From contig OX465284.1 of the NCBI GenBank assembly GCA_949987705.1, positions 112,637,163 to 112,701,162 on the forward strand: DNA of 64,000 bases, written 5' to 3'. This DNA is from Thereva unica (Eukaryota; Arthropoda; Insecta; Diptera; Therevidae). The notes beneath the pieces were generated by a model. It was not told the origin of the DNA. It made no database searches and saw only the letters and a list, made by a program, of their open reading frames with translations. The first letter of the stretch is position 1. Every line of letters begins with the position of its first letter. The position numbers were made by a program, and so were the translations under genes. Positions 24,801-37,018 of the stretch are shown here, piece by piece.

Positions 24801-27505
24801 TTAAGTACCAAAAAAGTAGTGATAATCGCATGCGCATTTATTTGTGCGCAGCTGAAAAATACATTTTCTATTGAAGATTTGCATAAGCTGGACGAACTCT
24901 TCTTCGCTCGCGCAGCTGGAGAGGCATTGATGCGCGGTCGTGCTAGTATCTCTGGTGGACGCATTTTAATGTGCACAGAACTAAATATTTGGATTTATGT
25001 GCTGCAGACACTCCTATTTGGTGACACTTACGAGTGACACTTGTTACGAGCTATTTTAAAGTCAGACGGAGTCTTTCTGAGCGGGAGGTAATCTTGGCTG
25101 CACTTTACCTACTTTTCTTATTTTATGTAGTGAATTGTGAAAAGGGAACTTTTACTTGGAGCGGATTTTGACCTTCTTTGATTTGACAGCGACAATTCTT
25201 TTTGCATTGACTACTAGTCTTCGTGATGTAAATAAGCAACAAACTACACTTGTTTGGAATTATTTTAGATAAACAACTTTTTGGAATGGGGAGAAAGAGA
25301 AAAGAAATAATTGTAAAGTCAAATATTGTTTTGGGGAGCAAAAACCGGCGTTTTCTCCAAATACTTGGTTTAATGTGTTTTATATATCCAGGCATGGGTG
25401 GCGCTGCCGCTATCAGAGGGGTCTTCACCTGCTCAAGAATTTTTGCTTTCTTCCGTCTTGCGTTTAGTTTTCAAGTTGCGTATTAGTTAGTACTGCTTTT
25501 CAGTGCCGGCGGATCGTGTAGGGCCCGGATGGGTAGTCTGGCAAACTGACCCCCTTCGAAATTGTTATTTGGCTACAGGGTATACAGAAACAGAAGGTAT
25601 TGTCAAAAGTTTGACAGTTTCGAATACCGTAAAAACGGGCGCCTAGTGATGTCAGCCCTAATGCAGAAACAACAACAACAGATTAGATTTTATATGAAAG
25701 TGTACCCCACGTGACGTCAGCAAAAAAGAAGCAGTTTCGATCCAGTTCGCGGACGTCATCAGTGCAGTGCTCGTAGAATGATGCCTCTATAATGCTGTAA
25801 CACGCTAGAAGGGATGGCGAAATGATTGCCGGCGGAAAAGGCGAAAGTACCGACGAAAAAAAATTCGTTGTGTGCACACACTATGAGCAACGGCGACAAA
25901 GATAATAACCCCGATAGCCGATTAAGCTACATCCGCATTCAGGAGCACGCGGAAATAGCAGCACAATTCCATAATATAGCACTTATGCAACTTTGACAGG
26001 CAAAGACTACGAAATAAAAATTAGATTGATTCGATCAGCATGTATTCTACTCGTTTTTGGCAGTCGCTGTATAAAGCGATTCGTCGGTTGCCCTTAGCAT
26101 GTTTACAGCATGAGAACGAATAATGCGCGAACGAAGCCTACACGATTCTATGAATACACGACGGACGCTTGATGGTAGGAAGAATCGTGTGGCCGATATT
26201 CAAAATACCAGTGTCCAATGTCAAGCGTCCAATGTTCGTATTTGGACACGCTCGGGCTTTCGTGAGCAGAAAACTGAAGCTTTACTGATCAGCAAACTGA
26301 GAAAACAAGAGTCCGTAAGGTTCAAAGTATGGGAACAGATCAGGTACGAGGAAGTGATGATGGACTGGAGGCTTAATTTTAAATACACTGCGAATTGCGG
26401 ATAAGGCTTGCGCCTATTTGTGCAGCATTTCCAATAGTGCTTTCCAAGGTGGCGAGCGAGCGAGTGTGTTTACGTCATTCTTGCTTTAGGCAGCGCCAGT
26501 GTGGGCAGCAGCGTTTAACAGGACGGCTAACAGCAGAAAGTGGATGCCCATATACGTTTAGTCTTCCTCAGTGAGTGCTTCACGAACAGGAACATATCTA
26601 ACGATTTGGCGTGTGCCAAAACAATTGGGCATTTTACATGCAGGCGGGGAATATAAATGAGCGAGTGATTTTGGTTCTTAAACGAACGGAGTGACGTTGA
26701 GCACTTTTCTTTTAGAATCTACCTTCGTTTTCGTGGTGGGGATTTGATACTCTCACTGCGCATGAAAAAAATGATTTTGTAATTCCCAATTGTTTTGGCG
26801 CAGGTTATAGCAAGAATGATCCTCATAGAGATACTGAAGGCATGCTTCTCTATGACGCAGAGTGTGTTAAGATGGTGACATATCCAAGCGTACATGCTTT
26901 GCATTCGCTCACAGATAATATAGAAGTGTGTGTATTCAAATGCGACCTGACGGAATATTCCGTGAATGGAATGCCAGTCAGAGGGCTTAAGAGACTTGAA
27001 TTTGACACCTAACAGCTGTTCTTCCATTGCATTTTCACTAAACTTTCGTTAAAGCGCCAATTTTTGCTATGGGTCGTCTATAATAGTCCAAAAAGAGGAA
27101 GTAGCAGTAACAGTGGTAGTAGAAGTTTTCGAAATAGTAGTATACGTAGTAAAAGTAGTAGTAGAGCTAGTATAAGTATAACTAGCTCAAATTGTAGAGA
27201 AGACTCGTCTAATCCCACGACAAGGCAATAATTTGATAATGAACTTGCACTATACCACATAACTGAACGAGAATGAACTACGAGATTACATTTCCACACT
27301 CATAGACCCAAGTAATAACTCAATAAAACTCTAATTGACAATCAATGAACAATAATTGATTTCCAATTGTAAAACCGCATTAACCCACCTTAGGGCACTG
27401 GATCTTCATGTCGTATCGATTGATTGATGATATCTCATACACCCAGCAGTGCACGACCCCAACAATCACAACCAGCATCAATCCAACTGTCACTTCCTTC
27501 TGCAT
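15872..27505 (-). CDS. Secreted lipocalin, apolipoprotein-D / Karl type, five coding exons
   Basis: Lipocalins are small secreted beta-barrel carriers of hydrophobic ligands. Coding exons: 27505-27389, 24708-24571, 19321-19198, 18894-18738, 16043-15872 (stop included). All have GT/AG borders and matching phases, giving 235 aa, normal for the family. Residues 1 to about 20 are a signal peptide (MQKEVTVGLMLVVIVGVVHC). Lipocalin motif 1 (G-x-W) is MGFWYVVQYY at about 52-61. Two N-glycosylation sequons, NFT and NIT, lie in exon 3. Motif 2 (TDY) is YILDTDYKSW near 134-143. Motif 3 has its arginine in LLLSREP near 166. Cysteines in CPK, ACMRSH, MHCAEK and DDCDD could form the usual disulfides. Exon 4 is essential: joining exon 3 straight to exon 5 creates a stop. 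The EELPEYACMRSHF-type segment recalls the insect Karl lipocalin, but I do not assign a symbol. Introns are large and full of transposon remnants. Expression pattern and ligand cannot be inferred. Confidence 0.88.
16660..17935 (+). mobile_element. RTE-like retrotransposon copy A, in lipocalin intron 4
   Basis: In order, the plus strand shows the post-endonuclease linker (RKRTQPWISECCLDLVDQRK), KSEREAYWNNVAAEMEEADG with GRLQRWREFYHKLNN, then VIVVPILKKEDSLECKNYRS of the RT fingers. It jumps directly to IDAIMREAFDG and FADDSAVFAD (motif C), so most of the palm is deleted. The tail ends GCTAACGGATCAAAGAAGAA. It is dead, with stops and frameshifts. Confidence 0.8.
19500..20940 (-). mobile_element. 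Retrotransposon ORF1 remnant with PHD-like finger, in lipocalin intron 3
   Basis: The minus strand from 20932 opens with a Cys-rich finger (LCNLCSSQIV, GISCDGVCVDVF, FSCNNLS, GSTCNECSD), resembling the PHD-type finger of some insect retroelement ORF1 proteins. A basic stretch follows (LKARRKNRKNGRRRQ). From about 19925 it reads NIFISRFSPETMAETICEYF and INPESVRCRKVSK, which fits the C-terminal domain of such ORF1s (baculovirus FP-like). Frameshifts separate the parts and no reverse transcriptase follows. Confidence 0.6.
21190..21330 (+). mobile_element. tRNA-derived SINE, different family, in lipocalin intron 3
   Basis: Box A-like TAGTCTAGATCGTAACGCG at 21206-21224 and a perfect box B GGTTCGATTCC at 21252-21262, followed by a pyrimidine-rich body (CTCCTTCTCTCACCTATATA). 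Spacing suits a pol III internal promoter. The anticodon arm is not convincing, so I call it a SINE rather than a tRNA gene. Confidence 0.55.
21540..24560. other. Rest of lipocalin intron 3
   Basis: No conserved coding segment. It contains a short CTG/TTG simple repeat at about 23052-23080 and CCTAACCTAACC at about 24160-24172. Several medium ORFs here overlap in both strands and look like chance. Confidence 0.35.
24720..27380. other. Lipocalin intron 1
   Basis: No recognisable exon. It contains an AGT/GTA-rich trinucleotide tract at 27096-27180 and a 102-aa minus-strand ORF (27027-26719) without recognisable family. Confidence 0.35.
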
Positions 27506-27509
27506 CGCG

Positions 27510-30400
27510 GCGCGAACTTTAATAATAATTCACCACTCTAATAAAACTGCAACAAAATTCCGTGCACTAAAAATAAAACACTTCGCATTTAGCCAGAAAC
27601 CCCGTAAATGAATTAAAGAATGTTTTTTATCACACTTTCTGGGAGGCGTAATTAATCCCTTATCAGGGGTATTCCCGCCTCACTTTCCTGCCTTAAGATA
27701 AAGCCCGCGCCTTACCAACTGTTTTCCAGCTGCCGATTTTAATTCCGTCCGTTTGCCGGCCGCCGCTCTATCATCGTGTAGATTTTAATTCAAGAACTGG
27801 ACTAGAACGCTGCGATCCCCGCGATCGAGTCGTTATGATATCGAAGGATGAGTCATGCTACCACAAATGTCAAAACGAAAAAAATAACGATATCGAGGAA
27901 ATGCAACAAGAAGACTACAATTGTGAATGGTCAGTGGTTTATTCGATTAATTCGATGACGAACTCGTCGAAGTGATTTGAGGAGACTTGGGCCAAAAACA
28001 ATGCTCTTATCACTTAACATTCCCATCACGGGCGAATTATGGGACAGTTATGAATAGTAATTTTCTAGATTTGATCGATTTTTGGTCGCTTTTGGCGCAA
28101 GTGATCGTGAGCGATGAGTTAGGGAATTCGTGGATGGATGCCATATGACGGGAGTCAGTTGTGTTTCGAAATATTTTTCATTTTCTATTTCTTCTAATTA
28201 AGCTGATCGTGAGCAGCACATGATCTTTTAGGGCATGCGTTGTTGGCTTCAGTTAAGATCAATTTTTGTGAATCTTCAAAGTTTTACGGACGTGATGCAA
28301 GGGCGTAAATTCATGTTAATAAGTAATTGGGGAACCTATTTTCGATTAATTGTTGCTGTTTTTAGCGAGGGATGGTAAGAATCTTACATCTTGAATCAGT
28401 CGATATGTGTTCGATCGTCTGCCAACCAAAACAGGACATGACATGATATGATCGCGGTTACCAATATCACGTACGTCTTTATTAGCCGGTTTAGCCGACG
28501 GGATGGCTTTTTAGGGCTACCTATGGAGTTTAACCTGATCTGACCTGACTACAACAAGCAGAGATCAAGCGACATCCTGATCATGCCACTGAAGAACATC
28601 TACAGAATAGTGTCGATTATCACTGGACACTTGTCAATTGAGGAACGTGGACGTGGTGACTGAACGAATTTAGAAGTGTGATAATCGAGTTTCCTTCGAG
28701 TATTTGTTAACTAATGCCTAGCTTCATTGCTATCGAATCTGTTGGGATCGTTGTAAATTGATCGTTCGTGTTTCAAGCTTACTGAAATATACAATGTCTC
28801 GATCAGTTTAATGTCAAATCTTCTTTAAACTTCATCCCAAGCAAAACTATTACCATCTACCCGTCAAACTCCTCCAAAAAAACCTTAACTATAAATATCC
28901 ACATCCCAAACCCCCAGCTAACTAAAAACACTGTAACCAATATTTTCGCAAACAAGAAATTTTCCAAGTCAAAACGTGTCCATATCGATATCCATAGATC
29001 GCCTAGAATTGCATGTAAAACTGGATATTAATAGCAGAATAAGTGGTGTACGAGACACACTTGTACCCACATACTGGTACGAGATCGGCGCGATCAGATA
29101 GAGCCCATATCTCTTCGTTACGTGATAAATGCGATAAATATATCTTTTCGGACATACCAACCGACGCAACAACTTCATTTCATGCAGCGATGAAAACACC
29201 TGTTGATGGCACAAACCAGGTGATGCAAGTGGCCTCCGATAGTGCGCCGCCGCGGCTATAGTGGGTAACCAGCGCTACGGTGCAGCGCAATAAAAGAGAT
29301 TTAGAAGGTGATATGCTGGTGCAATTGATCGTAATTTCTAAGGCCACGATCGATGCAACAAACCATTTATTACTGACCTCGTGTGCATTATAGGAATTAG
29401 ACAGACCGCGGCTCTAAAGGTATGATGGGGCCGCCATACACGACGAGGTACAAGTTACCGATGCCGCGGGTATGTATGATTAGGAGGACACAAAATTGCA
29501 GAATAATGAAAATTATTGAAAGTTTGACGATTTTGTATTGTGTTTGTGGTTGATGGGAATTTTGAGGATTGGCGGGCGCCTTGACAGTTGGTGATAAGTA
29601 AATTTCGATGAGATTTATTGGCGGTAATTGGGAATTGAATTTTCCATATAAGAGTGTGCCGTGGGATTAGAAAGTTGTGTGCGATCATATTATAAAGAGA
29701 TTTCGTTTTAAGTGGGTGATCGTTTTATAAATGCTATGCTGGTAGTTGTAATGACAGAAATCGCTATTGAAAGAAGTACGGAAAATTCAGCTATATAGTG
29801 GATACCTTATAGTGTCGACACGGCTAATCTCATCTTGTTGATACCTGCCCTTGTACATATAGCCATCCTTGATATAGAGCAGTCGAAAACAGTAAGAACA
29901 TTTCTTTGTCTTTCCGTGTGACAAGATGATCACGAATCAATTGTACTAAAGTTCCGTTTAGGTCGGTTCTTCACCTAACGAGCGGTGCACCTCCTTGTTA
30001 ACCTAGTAATCTGGTACTGCCTGCGCCACAGTCCTTGTCGGCTGGTTAGTCAGGCTGCACCATGACTTGAAGGACATGACGGACTAGTGGTACAAAGGGT
30101 GATCCCAGAGCTTGACCATGCCACATTAAAAAAACATTTTCGTCAGGTTCCAGTCTCAGCAATTCATCTAACTTTTCGTTGCGCTCGGTATTTCTGTAAA
30201 TGGGTAGATACTGTAACGTCGAGAGTGGTGGGCTAGCTCATGGAGATGTCTAAAGTTTAAATAAAACTCCGTATTGCGTTTTTACTATTTGTAACACCAG
30301 AAATTATATAAATTCTCGTAAAATTATCGAGGGTGGAAAGAAAGGGAAATCAGGCTTAGCGGTCGTCTCTGTATATATGTGTAGGTGAACCACCGAATCC
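27510..30400. other. Intergenic region upstream of the lipocalin
   Basis: It should contain the lipocalin promoter and 5' UTR on the minus strand. Only short, unsupported ORFs are seen; no conserved protein, no clear repeat family. Confidence 0.35.
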
Positions 30401-30429
30401 ACTCTCCGGAATCCACTCTGTTCCTGGTC

Positions 30430-30915
30430 TGTAGGTCGGTCGATACCACTGCATCAACTCTCCGTCGCTTGTCAGTTTATCGGTCGATCGGTCTCACTGG
30501 ATCGGTCGGTCGGTACCACTGAATCAACTCTTCGTGGCTTGTCGTTGATCGGTCGGCCGGTACCACTGGATCAAGTCCGTGGCTTGTCAGTTTATCGGTC
30601 GATCGGTCTCACTGGATCGGTCGGTCGGTACCACTGAATCAACTCTTCGTGGCTTGTCGTTGATCGGTCGGCCGGTACCACTGGATCAAGTCCGTGGCTT
30701 GTCAGTTTATCGGTCGGTCGGTATCACTGGATCAAGTCTCCGTGGCTTGTCAGTTTGTCGGTCGGTCGGTGCCACTGGATCAACTCACCGTCGCTTGTCA
30801 GTTTATCCGTCGGTCAGTCTCACTGGATCGGTCGGTCGGTACCACTGAATCAACTCTTCGTAGCTTGTCTTTTATCGGTCGGACGGTACCACTGGATCGG
30901 TCGGCTGGTACAGCT
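30430..30915. repeat. Tandem repeat array, nested units, 115-bp higher-order period
   Basis: Short modules built from CGGTCGGTCGGTACCACTG, GATCAACTC and CGTGGCTTGTCAGTTTAT repeat about ten times. A block starting CGGTCGATCGGTCTCACTGG recurs after exactly 115 bp (30481 and 30596) nearly without change. Translation gives repetitive peptides in several frames, so it is not treated as coding. Confidence 0.85.
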
Positions 30916-31307
30916 ATTAGCGATGACTAGGGAAATCGGAGCAAAAGAGTTGTGGCGAAAACGACCAACGGACGTTTCGATTCGGTATCCCTCGAACGAT
31001 CTAAAAATAATTTGAATGCTACGGAAATTACTTTACAAATTCTCCCATTGACGTAAGTAGTCTTTCATAATTTTTTTTTGATATCTCTACAAGACTAGAA
31101 ACGAACTCTTCTACAAGAACGCCTTATCCACATATTACCGATCAGCAAAGCCCTCATTAAAGACATAGCAGCACACACAAATTTCCTCCAATTTACACTC
31201 ATGGCCACTTCAACTTTCAATTTTATCTCAACTCGTCCAACATTACCTCTAGGCATCACTTCAATCTGCCTAAACGTTTCCGCGATAGCACCATCATCGC
31301 GTACTTA

Positions 31308-31462
31308 AGGCCCCCATACACGGTCCAATTGGTTGTACAGCGAAGTGCGGTTGTACAACCAAAACTATCGATTGTGGGCCGGTCGGCCGATCAAAATACA
31401 TTGCGCTTATAGGTTTGATGAAAATCTGGTTGTACAGCCAATTTGACCGTGTATGGGGGCCT
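31308..31462. mobile_element. 155-bp MITE with TTA target-site duplication
   Basis: The left end AGGCCCCCATACACGGTCCA continues to TTGGTTGTACAG. The right end is its near-perfect inverted copy, ending CCGTGTATGGGGGCCT. TTA flanks both sides (31305-31307 and 31463-31465), which fits the PIF/Harbinger TWA target. No coding capacity. Confidence 0.8.
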
Positions 31463-32988
31463 TTAGCCGGCACCGGTCCAAATTTGCCAGCGATCAGATT
31501 GGAAAGTGTTCAAAGGTAACGAAGAATTTTTTTCTAGTTTCGTCCAAAAAAAAACGCAATTGACCAATTTACATAAACTCACCTGGGGTCCATACAAAGT
31601 AGCGGAGGCTCAATGAGATTCGGTCTCGTTGCTTGCCCCGATAGATATCCGGGCCTCTCCTCCTCCCGCTCCGTCCATTAACCACTAGGTCGGCTGCTCG
31701 CATTAAGTCATTAAGACATCTCGATGTGATTCAATTAAAGCCGAACTTCTTGGCTTTTTGCTGGAGATCTAGATTTCGGTGAACGTAGACAAAACGGTGC
31801 CGAGGGAGCAGCGCACACACCTGTCGATGATGCTCATGCAAAAAGTTGCCGCTGATTATTGGGGTGCGGCGGCGTTTCTTCTTTTTCGGGTGTAGTCTGT
31901 GGTGTATAAATTTATGAATCTTAACGGACAAGAGAGGTGTTATTACGGGGCGCAGATTGACGTGAAGAAGTGGCTTTAATTTAATTGGCCGCACAGATAT
32001 GGCTAACGTGCACTGCCGGGCTGGTTTCACTTGTCACAGGTAATGGGCAATGGGCTTTTCACGGGCGGGATCTAAGTGCATTGCGTCTTTTGTTAGATAT
32101 CCCAACTATGATGATGGTGATGATGGCGGCGGTTGGTGGTGATCAAGTGTTTGTAGAAACTCTGTCAACATAATTTTTATGCCGCATACTTTAGGAACTT
32201 AAAAATGGTACAGCTTACAGTTATGTATGTAGACTTTGGACTTGTTTAAGCTGCAATGGAAAACTGAGAAGAAATTATTTTGGTTAGGCATTCAGCACGT
32301 GGATTTAGGTCTTTTGTTGCCGGACTGCGCTTTCCGGATTTATGCAGATTGATGAAAATGTGAGATATTTTGTTAACAAATAGCCGGCGGTTTCCGAATT
32401 TCACTGAGACATTTTCTCTTTTGTCTTTCTTTGAGTTTATTAGTTTCTTTCGGAGATTAAAATAATGAACAAGGATTCGTTTGTGTTTCGCAGTCAACAA
32501 TTGCAAAAATTCAGGTTTTGCATAGATATTAATCAGTGGGAAAAGTTTTATTTATTTAGTTTCGCCTTAAGTCCACTTCTGTTCAAGTAAACTAAATATG
32601 GAATGGCATATAGATGGCGCCACTATTGACAAATCTGGGGCGACACAAAGCGACCACAGAGCCACCAGGATATCAAACATATAAAACACTATCAATTTAC
32701 ACTATGAATTATGAATTAGAATCTAAGTCGCCTTTGCGTAGTTTAAATAGTGGAAATATAATTTTCAATGTCAGTCTCGTTTGTAGTTTCGTAGTCGATA
32801 AGTCTTGTGCGATCTTTTTGTAATTAATAGTCAATATAGAAGTTGTACCTCGTAGTTGTTTCACGTTAAGAGTTGGATGTGCATCGTGAGTTGGGTGCAT
32901 GGCCTTATATTCCCCTAGACTACGGACACAGGAGGATGAGGATTAATTCTATGGTGTTACCCCCTAGAGGGATGACCCCATAGAAGAT

Positions 32989-34760
32989 TGGTGACCCCAC
33001 GCGACCACATAAAACGCAAGGTATTCGTGAACAGGAACAAAAGGAAACATAAGTGCCTTAGTTCCTTAGGGCGTTTGCGCTCTACCACATTTGGTCTGAC
33101 ATATCCAAATTTAGATACGAGTTGATCAACTTGGACAGCGAGATGCTAGGAGTAATGGGCGACCTGATTGACTCTCCTCCAGCCAACGATAAGTATAATG
33201 CTTTAAAAGGAAGAATCATCGCTGCGTTGGGAGAATCAGCTGAATCGCGACTACGAAGGCTGGTCCGAGGACAACCGATTGGGGATAAAAATCGCATGCT
33301 CAATTTACAACGGACGAAGGGACTAGCAAGAGGACAATTCAATGGACGAGAGAAGAGAACTGAAAGTTAAAATGGAAGAGCTGTCAAGAGAGGTTCGGAA
33401 GCTACGTTCGAGATCACGACACCGGCGGAGCCCGAGACAACAGCGCAACAGGTTCACATCTCCAGGCCAACGGACAAGGAATGAAAAAGGAAAATGCTAG
33501 TACCACCACAAGTTCGGTAACAAGGCACAGAAATTCCGGGAGCCATGCAACTGGTAGACGAAGACGGAAAACTAAGGGCGCCGATGGAAAATTAGGCGTT
33601 CGTCGGCCAGTTAGCATCTTCAAAACGCGTCTTGATATGTGACAGGAAAACAGGGACGAAATTATTAGTACACCCGGGGACAAACGTGTCGGTTCTGCCT
33701 AAAACTTTTATCGAAATATGTCCAGCAAACGCCAATTTAAATTTATACGCAGCGAATGGTACCAAGATATCCACATGTGGAAACAAGAAGATGACCTTGC
33801 ATTTCGAATTAAGACGAGCTTTCAAATGGTAACTTATAGTGGCTGAGGTAGCACAACCAATGTTAGGAAACGATTTCTTACACGAATACGACCTTCTCCC
33901 TTTCTTGAGAAATCGCAGGTTGATCGATGGCATTACGAAGCTAAGTTGTAATTGGGACCATCATGAGGAATGATCTAACCGCGGTGACGACGCTTAGGGA
34001 GACAATGAATTCGAAAGAATAGTGAAAGAAAACATATAAATCACTCTCCAAAACAAGAGCCGCGACATCAGGTACGACACCACACAACAACGATAGGTCT
34101 ACCTTGTGCCGAACGGCCGAGAAGACTCTCAAACGGCAGACTAAAGGCAGCGCGGAAGGAAGTCAGTGAATGGATATAGGAAGGAAATGTCAGCCCATCT
34201 TTAAGCCTATATGCGTGCCCAATGCTGGTGGGGAAGAAGTAGGACGGATGTTGGAGAATCTACGGAAACTATCGGCGATTGAACAAGATAACCTTGCCAG
34301 ACAAGTATCCAGTGCCGAACAGTCTTTTCGCATCGACTGCACAGGTGCATATATTTCACAATGATGGACTTAGAACGGGCATACTTCCAGATACCGATGG
34401 CACCCGTAGATAAAGAAAAGGACGCTACCCCCAATCGTTCCAACGATTTATAGACACGGCGCGGTCTCGACTAATGCTTCAGCTACGTGAACGACATCAT
34501 GATCGAGCCGAGCAAATGTCAATGGGGAAAGAACAAGGTCGAATACCTTGGGCTTGGATATGAGGTAAGCATCGAGGGAATAAAACCTCTTCTACAGCGT
34601 GTGCAAGCCATAATGCAATTCCCCAAACCGGGAACGATATTTGAACTACGGAGCATCCCCAGGGCTTCAACTTACAACTTTTTAGGAATGCTACAGAAAG
34701 TATAGCCTTAAAAGCGTGTGTTGTGCTCCAAGTGAACAGGCAGATAAGAGACAACTTTCA
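32989..34760 (+). mobile_element. Broken Gypsy LTR retrotransposon (CsRn1-like)
   Basis: A primer-binding site TGGTGACCCC (32989-32998) resembles the 3' end complement of tRNA-Trp. Gag follows (FRYELINLDSEMLG, DSPPANDKYNALKGRI, RLRRLVRGQPIGDK). Next is a CYHHKFG..CNW finger with a stop in it near 33500, the protease (LLVHPGTNVSVLP at 33662, then QPMLGNDFLHEYD), an RT start (TTTIGLPCAERPRRLS near 34085), and late RT (CQWGKNKVEYLGLGYEVS). Large internal deletions and frameshifts; no RNase H or integrase in this copy. The protease D-[ST]-G is changed to H-P-G. Confidence 0.85.
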
Positions 34761-34769
34761 ACAATGAAT

Positions 34770-36830
34770 TTAGAGCAATATCTGAGCAGCGCACTTCTTT
34801 CCATTTTGAATGTCACTTAAGGTACCTTTACATTATATGACTTGTCATATGACCTTACTGTCAATGAAGTGAAACCTAACACAAAATGTCGAATGTTTTT
34901 GACATGTCATACGACTATCTGCCAAAATTTGCTTTGAATATTTCTGTTGTGGAACGATTAGTCAAGTATTATACCATATACAAAACCATCAGGCATGACA
35001 GCGAGGGGATAAACCATTGACACATTTAGCCATCCAAGGACTAAATGGTTACTAATGGACTAGATAAGTAATACTACATAAGACACAGCCAGAAACAAAA
35101 AAAGCACTTCTTTCTGACTATCTCCCTTTACGATTTTTCATCTTCTCTGCTCTTAATAAAGTGTTCAAAACAGTGGAAAAAAAATTCTTGCTACTTCCAT
35201 ACCGTAATCATAAAATTCAATCGCTTACCATCCATCCATCCATTGTGTTTGTCAATAGTCTATCATCTAACCTCTATCATACATCTAACATAATCCAGCT
35301 TGTTAATTTTGGGCCTTCCTGAGCTCTCAGCCCGTCATCCATTCACGTCTAATCTTCCTCCATCAATTTAGCTCATTTCCTGCCTTTTTCCACAAGCCAT
35401 CTTTCAACGTTTTTCACTTTAAACGTATCAGCGCCTCTGTTGGAAATTTTTTGAAGTAGTCACTGATTAATTTGGAAGGCAGACGTTTGCGTGATCGATC
35501 AAATGAAATTATTACTTGAAGGTGGAATTGGTGAGAGAATTAAGATTGGTGTGATTCTGTTGGTCCTATAATAAAGAAAGGGCGACATAAAGCTTTCTTC
35601 AATGTAAAATAGTGAGGTTAAGTAAGCTATTCTTGCTAAAGACTTTAAAAAAAAACTTTTGTCGACGTATTATCTTCTTTTGTAATAAGTGCTTCTTCAA
35701 TCAACACTCAAATTAAGAATTCCCCTGCACCGCAGCGAGATCTACTTTAAACAGAATCCATTTACGCTATTTATCAACTAATCCCCGTTTTGCTGCCATA
35801 ATCTGATACCATTGAGTAAGGCCGCGCGTTGCTCTTTCACATGTCAGCAAAGAAGTAAAAGCAGCAAAAAGAGTTTTTTTTTTTTGAAAAAAGAAGATAA
35901 AAAAAATATTGAAAGAAATAAGTAGAAAAAAAATCAGGCTCGCATGACTCGTCTTTACACACGGCAAGGCGATGTCCGTGTTTCTTGTTTACTGTAAAGA
36001 AGGTGCGCGATACGTGCACACATCAAGGTAGACCTCTTAACCTATATACGCCAGCATGCGCGGTACGCTACTTGACTGTTCTTAATGGCGGGACCAATTG
36101 CCGATGCACAAGCACGGCGACGGCGACGGCAGCAAGTGCGAGGAGACGACGCTGCTGGCTCAAGTCAATCGAAGATTGCCCCACAAGTGCGTTGGCCATC
36201 GACCACATCCAATATACGTCCAATGTCCAAGGGGTTCGTTCGTCGTCTAGCCTCTTAACATCCAGACAAACATTGGCGTACACAGATGAAGTCCATCAGC
36301 ATTAATTATGCTTCACATATGGTTTTTATATACATACATACATACAATACGAAAGCATAGATCTGAGTGTTCCAGCATACCTGGTTTTGGCCATTAGGAG
36401 GCATTCCAGAGGAGTACGGAGCAAAAGTGTCCAACTGGTCGCCCGATGTCCGCCTGGCTTGAATCTTCTTGAATGGAGGCGATTTCTTTGTGGATGGAAG
36501 AAACTTTGTTCAATGGTGACTGGGGCCACTGTTGAATGTTTGTTGATCTTCTGATCCGGTGGTAAACGTTGAACTTTATGACGATAAACAGCTTTACTAT
36601 CCGACGATGTCTGGCCAAACTAGAGTTTTCATGTTATTCGATGACTTTAACAAGGGAACAGATGCTGCTGCACACGAGATTAGATAATAATTACTTCGGG
36701 TAAATTACACGATTGGTGGTCCCACTGATGGCGGCGGTGTAAGGTATAGATTTGAGGTGGGAATGAAAAATGTTATTTGGAAAAAAGTGTTTATGGATAA
36801 ATTGAACAAAGTTTCAATTGGAATTGTGTG
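34770..36830. other. Intergenic, no supported gene
   Basis: Contains an oligo-T/A tract (35870-35935) and a basic, stop-free minus-strand stretch at 36600-36382 ending at a GT donor. I recognise no protein family, so I do not call a gene. Confidence 0.3.
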
Positions 36831-36839
36831 AATTAAGAT

Positions 36840-37018
36840 GTAAGAGAGTTCACGTAAAAGCAAATCACCGACTGAGAAATGTCATTTCTTTTCGTTATAA
36901 TTATAATCTAATAGATGGCGCCATGTTAGTTTAATACATAAATCGTTAATTCAAATCCTAAGTCGTTACAAATAACAGTTGTTTCAAACTTCTAACAGAT
37001 GGCGTATAAATCACCACA
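36840..37018 (-). repeat. LTR fragment of the minus-strand Gypsy element
   Basis: On the minus strand a polypurine tract AGAAGGGGGCAG (37030-37019) is followed by TGTGGTGATTTATACGCCAT, the expected start of a 3' LTR. The left boundary is not defined. Two other copies of the same sequence lie near 52.2 and 59.8 kb. Confidence 0.65.

Noticed and set aside
30430..30915. CRISPR-like array
   Set aside because: Units are contiguous modules with no unique spacers, in a eukaryotic genome.
30579..31015. Plus-strand ORFs with repeated GRSVSLD-type peptides
   Set aside because: They are translations of the tandem array in several frames; all frames stay open because the unit lacks stops.
36382..36618. 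Minus-strand exon ending at a GT donor
   Set aside because: One open frame and a donor-like site, but no family, no acceptor of quality and no partner exon.
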